64,000 nt of DNA, taken from NCBI RefSeq assembly GCF_019175385.1, contig NC_083337.1, positions 46,104,938 through 46,168,937 of the forward strand, given 5' to 3'. This DNA is from Lycium barbarum (taxonomy: Eukaryota; Streptophyta; Magnoliopsida; Solanales; Solanaceae). The translations under genes and the position numbers were made by a program. The notes beneath the pieces were generated by a model. It had not been told where the DNA came from. It worked only from the letters and a program-made list of their open reading frames with translations, and searched no databases. Positions 33,867 to 43,409 of the stretch are shown piece after piece. Position 1 is the first letter of the stretch. Each line of letters begins with the position of its first letter.

Positions 33867-34757
33867 ACCTCCTCACATGGCCCTTATTACCTGATCTGAA
33901 GCGAGTCGAAGTCTTACAGATCCGGAGACACTCTCGTAACACGTCCTTTCTTTTACGATTACCATTTTACCCTTTTCGACCCTCAATGTTCACCTTTTAC
34001 TTTCGTGTATAACTACCTTTCACCTCTGACTATGGTTATCTTTTACCCCAGATTTCCAGATTCCCAATAGTGGGGAACACGCCTTCGTCGCCGTTACTTA
34101 TGCATACTCGATTATTAGCCAATTCGGACTTCCACTCACCATCCTTACATAATAATCTACAACAAAACCGATTATCGACTTTCTAAATCTTTCAACAGAT
34201 CTCGCTCCTCCTAAGCCCCGAATGTTATCCATTTTAACCCTTCCGACTGTTAATCATCTTTCTCACAATCGTTCTTCACGTCATGCCCAAATCTGTAGCT
34301 TCTCTAAAATGTCATATCCCACTTATCGTCTGTTTACGATGTTTTCTTTCCACGTTTTTTCTTGTTAAGCATACCCAACAATTCCGGCAGAATTCTCTTT
34401 ACCATTCTTACTATTCAGAATGCACACACAACAAATACCAACGATGCCTTAACGAGCATACGGCTATATGTCACATTCTAGCCATCCAGAACTTCCAATT
34501 TCGAGCAACAGAACAAATAAATCCAGGCTTATTTCTATGACCTTCCATATCGTTACTCACCTTCTTTCATCGTATGTAAGGCTTACATAAGGAATTCCAT
34601 TTTCCTATGACTTGGCTCTATCGCATGATCTGAGACAGAAAGAAGGTCAACAATACCTAGATGCCCCGTAGCCTCCTGTTAATAAATGTGGCGCGCTTCA
34701 CACCATAAACAGGACTCTACCGGACACGACTTTGCAGACAACCCCTAGGACAGACCT

Positions 34758-34769
34758 GCCCTGATACCA
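34758..34769 (-). other. Primer-binding site of element G
   Basis: Minus TGGTATCAGGGC, one base from the initiator-Met type site TGGTATCAGAGC, three bases from the LTR end. Confidence 0.88.
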
Positions 34770-34772
34770 CTT

Positions 34773-37700
34773 TGTCACACCCTAATATCCCTAGGGTGTG
34801 ATGGGCACCCGACCCCATATCCGGAGCCGAGCGAACCCACAGACTCTTATTACACACATAATTTCTTCAGACTCTGAAATCAAGAAAAAGTGAAATACAT
34901 AGAAAGCTTTCAAAATCTTCCTTTTATCGATGTTTTCAAATCAGACAAAATCTGTAATCATATAGAGTTTATCACATAATACAGAACGACATATCGGCTG
35001 ATGGAGCCGCTTACAAAACTGAAATACTATACCCACGACTCTGTCTGCAAAGTCTCTAACTTCGAACAAACATCATAGTACATATACTCTGACTAGGCAG
35101 CACTCCAGGAACAGGTGGAGCCTGCCGACTTCCCTGGATCATCTTCTATACTAGCTTCAACTCATCTGGGTGTACCTGCGCGGCATGAAACGCAGCCCCC
35201 GAAGAAGAGGGGGTCAGTACGGAATATGTACTGAGTATGTAAAGCATGAAACACAGACAACAGAACCATATCAGATGCAAACAGTACAAGAGTGAGTACA
35301 TTATCCAGATTACCAAAGCGCTTATTTTCCAATCATAAATCGTGTATGCAGAGGTCATATGTCAGAAATGGTGCAGATCCAGAATATCAGAATGTTTGAT
35401 TGCCAGACACAGATCATGTATGCCGATATCTTATGCCAGAAGAAGTACAGAAGGTACCGAATGCCAAAATGCTTACTTTCCAAACACAAATCATGCATAA
35501 CAGAGTCATATATCATATATGTATATAACGTGCCCCGGCCCTCCCGTGAGGGACGCGGTAAATCATATATCATACAAGCATATAACGTGCCCCGGCCCTC
35601 CCATGAGGGACGCGGTGAATCATGTATCATGTAGGTCAATGTCACGTATCATATATGCATATAACGTGCCCCGGTCCTCCCGTGAGGGGTGCGGTCGATC
35701 ATATATCATGTGAACATATAACGTGCCCCGGCCCTCGGTGAGGGACGCGGTGTATCATATATCATGTATGCATATGACGTGCCCCAGCCCTCGGTGAGGG
35801 ACGCAGTAAGTAGAATCATATATGTCCACATCATGTACCATGTGTGCATGTAACGTGCCCCGACCCTCTTTTGCGGGACGCGGTGAATAAATCATGTGCC
35901 ATCCTGGCCACCACCCTGTCATCACATCATAATGTCATCATATCATATACATAACATGCCCCGGCCCGCAAGTGAGAGGGACGCGGTGAACAATGCAGAG
36001 AAATAGGCACGAGAATAAACCCTGGCCCGGGACGCAGTGGAGGACATACTGAGACTTGCACGAACAGAGCAGGGCGAAACCATATGCACATAAATCAAGA
36101 ATCGATATATATGTACGCATACCAACCTTCGAAGGATCATAAACATGTTTCAAGTCAATCGGAGTTAGTATGTGAAAGTTATGGACATTTTTACCGCAGA
36201 ACTTTTACGAACGTTTCAAGCAAATCCAATAGCTTTTACGAAAGTTAGGGACATTAAAACTTACAGAACTCTTTCAGAAACAAAACTCTTTATACTCATC
36301 TCATCATTCAATCATATAGTAAACTCAATCATATTAGACATACTTATATCAGAAGTGAATCAGAATCATAGGCAACCTCGGAAGCACATCAAACAGAGCT
36401 TCGGAATCATGGCTACATATCAAAACCATATGAAGTAGCTTATTCATTTATTAATCATACAATAGACTCTACCATACGAAACATGCTCATGACATAAGAA
36501 AAGAAGCATCATAACCAAGCTCGGAATCAAAGAGTAGAGTTGCCCCAAGGTGCGTGTCATGTCATACCTTACGTAGCTCTAGGACATGCCAACGGGAAGA
36601 AAGGGTAAGCCTTACATACCTGTCCCACGACCAACTAGCTACGCTTATTTGTCCAAACTTGCTAGTCTACATACAAAAGAATTTACATAATCATTAGATT
36701 CATTGCCATTCACTTGCCTTAGTCTTCCAAATGAATTCACTTATTTTCTACCGAAATTTCGGCAGCATTTCCCCTGTAAATAAAACATCCCCGAGAATCT
36801 AACTAGGCCAATTTAACAACAACAAACCCGAGAATACAACTCGGCCAAATTATCAATAACAATACCAACAATCATATCTTCCAACTTCAACAATTTATTC
36901 AAAATACATTCCAACATTAGTAGCTCCTTTACATAATTCAATAACATTTCCTTTATATTCAATTCATAATTGTTCACATATGCAAATACTAATCCGAAAC
37001 CATTCAACAATATTCAAGAACACTCCAACAACCCGCACAACATTTCAAACGGCCCAACCAACACATACACTACCCGAATTCTTCCAAATTCAACAAGAAC
37101 AATTACAACACATTTCCTTTCTTCCAAATTCATAAACTATATCGACAATCTATACTTTAGCAATATCATTCATTCTTGTAATCACAAGAAACCATACTAA
37201 TATCATATTAACTTCTTCCATAATCCACAAACGATTACAACTTCATTTTAAGCCATCAAACTTTCATTTTTATTATGGAATTCACAACAACAACAGTAAA
37301 ACTACTAAGTAAAATCAATTCATATTTTCTACTCAACACAATCCCATTCGGCCATACCCCAACACACATATTTTCATGAATTTCATCCCTTTCTACACAC
37401 TACAACATACAAAACCATCCATAATATATGAATGAAGATTAAATCTTACCTTTTCCTTCAACTCCTCACTCAGCTAGGGTTGTGAACTTGCAAGAATAGA
37501 TGTTTCTCTTGCTCCAACAAGTACTTCACTTTGCCAGGGACCTTCCAATTAGTAGGAAAATAATTTTTGAAATTTTTTTCTCAAGGTTATTCTTTTTCCA
37601 AGTATGGCCGAATGGCCTTTGGTGTTTTTCTCCTTCTCTTTTGTTCTTCATGTGTCTTGAAATTTCTAGGAGTGAAATGAATAAGATGACTAATAAGTCA

Positions 37701-38045
37701 TCTTTTAGGACCTATTTATTTTGTCCCCATATGGGCTTTGGCCCATTTATTATGGACGGCCCAAGTGGCCCCATTAAAATTCCAAGCCCATTTTTTTTTG
37801 TTGCAATTCATGAAAAATAATTTTTCAAATTCCAAATTTGCCCTTAGCCTTCCTCCGTATTTCTATGAGTCGTCTTACGAATTTCCCTTTTTACCCTTTT
37901 CCTTTCTCAATATTTCCATGCCAATAATATTCATAAATAATATTCATAAACAACTTGCATATTAACAAGATCGAAATATAGCCTCACCCTTAACTTCGCA
38001 CCATTATCTTGAATTATCCGAATGTACAAAATGTGGGATATAACA
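34773..38045 (-). mobile_element. Element G right (5') LTR, complete
   Basis: 3273 bases, TGTCACACCCTAAT to GGGATATAACA. Includes the GC-rich array (35515-36035), the CCGAAATTTCGG block (about 36757), second donor-like CAG|GTATGTAAGG (about 36620) and donor-like AAAAG|GTAAGAT (37453-37444). It is the most complete LTR of this element. Confidence 0.9.
35515..36035 (-). repeat. GC-rich palindromic tandem array, right LTR of G
   Basis: Same units as 26815-27320 with point changes (for example ccccggtcctcccgtgagggg). Unit number and spacing are the same as in the left LTR, so the array predates insertion. Confidence 0.85.
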
Positions 38046-38507
38046 ATACGGGTCGTATGTTTGGTCATACAATTTTTCCTGAGAGTTTTGCCAATCTGGG
38101 TTGATTATACGGTCCCAAACATACGGACCGTATAAATTATACGGCCAGTATGTTTGGCCGTATAATCCCCAGTGATCCCGAAGTTCGTTTCGTCGTCTCG
38201 TTTGATCTCCAATCCTTGTGGAACCTTCTTAACACTTGTTCAACACTTCAATACCAATCCAAGGGAAGTTGTCACTCTTCTCCATGACATCATTAAGCCC
38301 TTACTAACTCTTCACTCGTAATTTCTTTCCGATGCTTATCAAATACTTTGCCTTCTCTTGGCAATCCTCTTCCCCCATATCTAACATCTTTGAACCCTCA
38401 TTTAGAATCACCGAATGTCATCGCTCGCTCATGAAAACATTGTATACTCATACTCCTTACTAGTTCATTCACTTGCGTACCGACGGAAGATTTTTCGAGG
38501 TGTAACA
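38046..38507 (-). mobile_element. Element C 5' LTR, right piece
   Basis: Resumes at ATACGGGTCGTATGTTTGG and matches 21155-21610 to the terminal GAGGTGTAACA. Contains the palindromes ATACGGACCGTATAAATTAT and GCCAGTATGTTTGGC. Confidence 0.92.
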
Positions 38508-40271
38508 TAAATGCGGCCACAGAATACGGCCCCGTATTTTGAAATGCGGTCCGTATTTCTGGCTATATCACCTGCCGCCAGCTGTGTATATAAATAGCAG
38601 GATTCAGTTAATTTTATGAATTATTCTCATTCTTATAAATCCTAAGGACGAAAACCTTTTCTCCAAGTCTCCAAACCTTAAGGTAAGAATATCTTTAGCA
38701 TTATTAATCAATCCTAGCCTTAAACCCATGATTCTTAGCAAGATTCTTGAATGAAAAACCTAAGGTTTGCAAAGTAATCCTTCTGATGGTGACTGAAGCT
38801 AGGGTTTTGGATGTTCTTCGTTGTAAAAGTAAATTGTTGAATTACATAAAGCTTAATTAAGGTATGCCTCTTTTGAAAATCTTATTTTGGAATGCATGAC
38901 TTCTTTTCAAAAGTTCTTTATTGAATAGAAAAGCGAACTTCTCATATTTTGAAACCCTAATTCATGATTTTATCATGGTTGGTGTGTGTGAGGGGGCAAG
39001 CCCACATTAGACCTTAATTGTACATTACCCTATACATGTATATGTGATCCCAACTATTTTTTCCTCTATAAGAGATGATCAATAATAAGGGTTAATGGTT
39101 GGTAATAAGGTTTTCATGAGAAACTATGACAATTGAACTTTGTTTAAAGAAGTGGAAACATTTTCAAACTTAATGCTAATGGATGATGTGATTATATTGA
39201 GATAATTGTGATTTAGCTTCTATGCTATAATTCATCGTCCATGCTATGAATTTGATTCTTGTGTTTGGCCTAGCTACTAAGGAGGAAGGGTACTCACTAT
39301 GGATCCTAGTGTGGTAATTGTCGAGCCATTCGGGAGGAAGAGTGGCCACTACAGTGTTTGCTACCTGGAGTGAGGTTTATGCCTATCTATTCAGGAGGAA
39401 GGACAGTCACCGAGAATTACATATTCCGGTGTGGTGCGTTGTGCTTAGGGAACCTCTACGGTCATCCTTTCGATGTGCTTGATTCTTGGGCCTGTATTGG
39501 CATGTGTGATATTCTTATTCTCTCATGGAATTGTTATTGATAATCATGATCAAGTTAAAGGCATATTTGAAGTTGTAACTTGACAAGAAGCTTTATAATC
39601 GATTTTGATAATTCTTATTGGGATACACAAGTTGAATAACTGTTTTTACATTGGTTTCACATGATTTTCAAGACTGATTTCTTTATGTATTATTGTACTC
39701 TATTTTTGTATTACTTATTGTCCCTGAGGCACTCACTGAGTACGAAGTACTCAGGAATACCATTGTTGTTTTTTATGGTATGTTAGGTAATGGAGAAGAG
39801 CAGGTTCTTGATACTTCAGGCGCTTAGGGACAATAAGTAATACGAAAATAGAGTACAATAATACCATTGTATATGTTGTTGCTGCTGACTTGGTGAGCCC
39901 ACATGTTCATTTGTGGGACACCCTCATTATATTTATTCATTAGTTTAGCATTTTAGCGGGCTGCGTCCCGATGTGTTAGACAGTCATTCTTTATATTTGA
40001 AGCTCAATAGTATACATTCTTGTGGGTAGTTGTTGAGTTATTGATTAACGTTCGGGCACGTTATTACCTTTGACTAAGTATTTGATTAATAAAGACTTCC
40101 ACTGATTTAATTCGTATATTCATGATTTGTTTACATTTATTTAATAAACTGTTGGAGGCGAATATTCATCCTGGAGGGGTCAAGTATTGTTATTGCATCT
40201 TTTAGGTTCTTCCGATGTGGTTCATGACATCGGATGCCGGTCACGTCTAGGGTGGGTTTTAGGGTGTGACA
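38508..40271 (+). mobile_element. Element B 3' LTR, right piece
   Basis: Begins with the TSD TAAAT and resumes the LTR at GCGGCCACAGAATACGGCC. It ends GGGTGTGACA at 40271, then GTTTG (TSD). TATATAAATA recurs near 38588 and donor-like AAG|GTAAGA near 38680. It differs from the 5' LTR by an inverted insertion at 39826-39863. Confidence 0.92.
39826..39863 (+). repeat. Inverted templated duplication within B 3' LTR
   Basis: AGGGACAATAAGTAATACG and the following 19 bases are the reverse complement of 39688-39725, about 100 bases upstream, with one mismatch. In the 5' LTR the site has only the short cttcgggggacttg. At the mismatch the inverted copy carries the base of the 5' LTR (ttttcg). Confidence 0.85.
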
Positions 40272-42420
40272 GTTTGAATAAGTGCATTTGGAGTCTTTTT
40301 TATGATGAGTCCTGGGCTAAATGTGTCTGGAAAGAAACAAGCCTATATTTGACCATGACCCTCCTGTATTTGCTTTGGTATGTCTGATTTGTTTCAGCTT
40401 ATCATGTTGTTACTACAATCATTTTAACAAGATTCTGTCCTGGCTGATCATTATCTATGCTCCTCTGAAGCAGTTATATGCATTATCTTTATTGTCATCC
40501 AGTTGTATGACCACCATTACCTCTTACTTGCTGATCATTTAGTCCTAATTAGATGTTGTTACTGGCTATGTTGTGATAAAAAGGCCTGTCCTTATAGTAT
40601 GACACTTGACTGCTATTTGTTTGTGAACCTGCTCAAAATATGTTTTGCCACTCCTCAGTTCTGTACTCTTTTTCTCTTCTTGTTTGGATGTATTGGTTGA
40701 GATAAACTATGGTAGTTCGGGGTCGTCCAAGCCTTCTCGGTGTTAGCCATGCTTGGGGTCATTAGAAGCCCCTTGAAACTTGTGCGACATCGGGAATACA
40801 AGGCAAGGATTTAGTCCCCATGCCATTGGAAATCTCCAATCAAAACAAATCCACTCAAGGATAAAAATGGGGCAAGTATAGAAACAATATGAGTACTCTT
40901 TTTATGTATATGTATAGTTTTGTTATTCTAGTGATAAGATCAGTGATTAAAAACTAACCGGGTCCCCTTTTCTTTTCCCCTCTCCTCACTCTCATGGCCA
41001 TTCAAGTCTAGTCAAAGCCCACATATTAGGGCAAAGGCCCAATAGGAAATTAATTCAAAATCGAGTCCACGAAGGCAAAGTAGATAGCGAGGCGCGCAGA
41101 AGGACCAGCCATGGGTGAAAATAACTAACTAGGGGATTGGTACGCCCCAAGTCTAACTCTACTCCATTATCAATTCATTCTTATGTTATTTGTTTAAAGC
41201 TGTGATGTATTTGTAATTTGTATCAAACTCATATTATAGTGGAAACTGTTATGGTTGGAATTAGCCGTCTTAGGAAAATAGTGTTTGTACCGTTTACATG
41301 ACTTTAGGTCCCCAACGAATTTTCAAAACCCCGATCAAATTCAATGGTTTCTTAAGGTTAAGTATAAAAATGGGATTTTCCAAACTGTTTTTTCAAGTGA
41401 TACCAACATTTTAAGCTCCAAACGGGTAAAAGCAACTATTGGTAAAAGCATTTTCAGAAGTTTAATAAATCCTATTACAAACTCTTTAAACAAATTCACT
41501 TGTTTTCCTTTAAAATGTGGAGAAAGAGATTTTTACAAAAACGACTTGAAACGATTTTTTGGCCTCAGCCCACAGATGATTTCCAGTCAAAGCAAACTTT
41601 GTATCATTTATAAATTTCAGTAATATTGACCAAAATTCCACACTTAAGTTTTAAAACTGGAAGGAACTAGAATTTGATAAAATATACGACTCACGTTCCT
41701 GAAAATTAAAACAAAACCAGGCTTTTTGCCTATGTTTGCAAGTTTTGGGCTGAGAAAAGGCCAAAAAGATGAGTATATACAGCAGAGATATACTCCTTTG
41801 GACACATAAAAACTCACTTTTTATAACATAAAAACCAAATCGCAATATAAAGGTCCGGACAAGACTGAACGTACCAAAACGGATCGACACGAGCCAAAGT
41901 ATGAGTATGACATAAACTTAATTCTATAAAAACCAAAACCACTCTTTTATTTTCATTTACAAAAAATAAAATGTACTCCTTGTATATAAAAGGAGACTAT
42001 TTTTACATGGATATTGTAAATCTGAAAACTACGATACCCTATATAAGGGGAACATATTCAAATTCTTTTCCAAAAAAATGATATGCAATTTACAAAAATG
42101 ACAGCTTCCTTTTTGCGAGAATAAAAACTAAATAGACAAATCAGGCAAATATTCATACTTTGTAATCCGAAGGTCAACCGTATAGTACGGATCCTTAATA
42201 CTGGGGTGCCTAACACCTTCTCCAGGGGATCATCAGAACCCTTACCTAGAACTCTGGATTACGAAGGTTTTTTCATGGTTTTTAATAAACTCTTCACCCT
42301 GATTTTCCTAATTTCCTAAAAATTAGGTAACGACTCTTTTAAAACAAAGTCAAAAAGAGCACCAACGAGTTCGTAGTAGCCTTTTATGCCTTAACACGGC
42401 ATAAAAAGTGAAACGCTAAA
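40272..42420 (+). mobile_element. Probable Tat/Ogre-type LTR (right part)
   Basis: No coding sequence. It ends just before a TGGCGACTCC primer-site motif, which is the position of an LTR end in Tat-lineage elements. Features such as GGATCCTTAATACTGGGGTGCC, caacaccttctccag-type and cctaaaaattaggtaacgac near 42190-42330 resemble the U5 end of such LTRs as I know them. The left limit is set by element B, and the LTR probably continues at 9904-12066. Moderate confidence in the class, low in exact ends. Confidence 0.5.
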
Positions 42421-42422
42421 GA

Positions 42423-42440
42423 TGGCGACTCCGGGGGGGG
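42423..42440 (+). other. tRNA-Arg-type primer-binding site (Tat/Ogre lineage), partly lost
   Basis: TGGCGACTCC is followed by a run of 20 G (42433-42452) where a site of this type would read C-T-GGGGA. The first ten bases match the known class. The G run may be a real slippage or a sequencing artefact. Confidence 0.6.
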
Positions 42441-42452
42441 GGGGGGGGGGGG

Positions 42453-42955
42453 ACTTAAAGGTTCTAACCATAAGGATTCCAAAATAATATGAGTTTTATT
42501 TGCCTTAACTGTCTATGTGTTTACTTCCTCGCAATTATTAACTGTCATTGCATGCATATCATAACTCTACCACTCTTGGCATTTATTTTATACTTTGTTC
42601 CAAAGGTGACTTCGCTGAGCACACGGTCGTTCCTTCACTATAAAATATTTTTTTTTTCTTTTGGAACCGTTATAAGGCGGGGTTGGTACGCGGTCGTCAA
42701 ACAGCCCTCACGGTTCAGCCTCAGTTGTCCACTCGGGTTCTATGTCTTTCTTGAAAACCCACTCTAGTAAAACTAGGATAGAGCTAAGACAAATCCTTAC
42801 TAAACTAGAGCATTTATACCTAGACGGGCCTTGGGTATCTCAGTCCTACCTAAGGCCCATTAAAAGTGACTACTCTGTGTTTGGATGGTCTATGACCCAA
42901 AAAATATTGCATCTCATTCATATGCTATGTTGAAACATGTTTGTGCGTATGTGAT
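42453..42955 (+). mobile_element. Tat/Ogre-type untranslated leader
   Basis: Sequence after the PBS with no long frame: ggttggtacgcggtcgtcaa, ctcacggttcagcctcagtt, gtccactcgggttctatgtc and aacccactctagtaaaact are phrases typical of the leaders of these large elements. It is cut at 42955 by an LTR beginning TGTCACGACCC. Class inferred from memory of the family. Confidence 0.5.
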
Positions 42956-43409
42956 TGTCACGACCCAACCGATGAGTCATGACGAGTGTTTGACCTTTAG
43001 TGACCAAACACCCCTATACTCATATCTAAAGCATACTAAACATCAAGGGCCCATGAGTGACTTAAACCGATCTCATACTGCCACATGAAGAGGCGACATC
43101 TTGAACTCTATACATTGACATACGTACAAACAGAAAGAACAGTACAAGCCAACTAGGCTGCTACATATACTTTACACAAAAGAATAGGAGCCGACAAGGC
43201 TACATCATCTGACATACACATACATTTGTCTACAGACCTCTACTGGAATATCAAGCTGTAGAAAGGATGGGACAGGGCCCCTTCATACCCATATGTATAT
43301 ACATCTAAAAATAATGGCATACCAAAATAGATTGCAGCACTGGATTGAATGGAACGGACTGACCACTGCTGGATATAGAGGTCCTACGGTGCTGGACCAC
43401 CTGTCTGTC
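42956..43409 (-). mobile_element. Start of a gypsy LTR (TGTCACGACCC type), truncated
   Basis: TGTCACGACCCAACCGATGAG and following text (gccgacaaggctacatcatc, gacctctactgg, gggacagggcccc) match the first 450 bases of LTRs such as 19127 and 60973. It stops at cacctgtctgtc, where the family normally continues with acctg(c/t)gggcatgaa. There a D-family LTR starts, so it was probably split by that insertion. The remainder is not found in the window. Confidence 0.7.

Larger units (their letters stand above)
32013..34772 (-). mobile_element. Element G internal region, full copy (non-coding)
   Basis: About 2.76 kb between the PPT (32013-32027 on plus, with hairpin GAACATTCG-AGGA-CGAATGTTC at about 32027-32048) and the PBS. 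The minus strand is purine-rich. All frames are short and none matches Gag or Pol. It holds a 5S rRNA-derived stretch at 33764-33866 and an AT microsatellite at about 33523-33545. The sequence near the PBS (agcctcctgttaataaatgtggcg at 34670-34700) is shared with element E and, more distantly, family A. Confidence 0.85.
26072..38045 (-). mobile_element. Element G: non-coding LTR element with three LTRs
   Basis: Begins TGTCACACCCTAATATCCC and ends GGGATATAACA. The layout on plus is LTR (26072-29019), internal part (29020-30040), partial LTR (30041-32012), full internal region (32013-34772), LTR (34773-38045). The internal regions have PPT and PBS but no Gag or Pol similarity, so it resembles a LARD (large retrotransposon derivative). 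It sits inside the right LTR of element C with a near-perfect TSD. The three-LTR structure suggests recombination between two copies. Confidence 0.88.
19127..38507 (-). mobile_element. Element C: chromovirus inserted in the 3' LTR of B, itself split by G
   Basis: The limits are TGTCACGACCC on the left and GGTGTAACA on the right, flanked by perfect 5-bp TSDs. Own sequence is 19127-26071 plus 38046-38507. Read on minus, the PPT, integrase, RNase H and RT are present, but everything from the protease through gag and the PBS into the first part of the 5' LTR is deleted at about 24889. Coding copies retain long frames, so C is younger than B. Confidence 0.92.
12067..40271 (+). mobile_element. Element B: chromovirus (Ty3/gypsy), 3' LTR split by element C
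   Basis: Outer limits run from the 5' LTR start to the 3' LTR end. The element's own sequence is 12067-19126 plus 38513-40271, about 8.8 kb. Order is 5' LTR, PBS, gag, protease, RT, RNase H, integrase with chromodomain, hairpin/PPT and 3' LTR, as in Tekay/Del-like chromoviruses. The polyprotein is interrupted by at least five stops and two frame changes, so it is not autonomous now. It inserted before element C, because C lies inside its 3' LTR with a perfect TSD. Confidence 0.92.
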
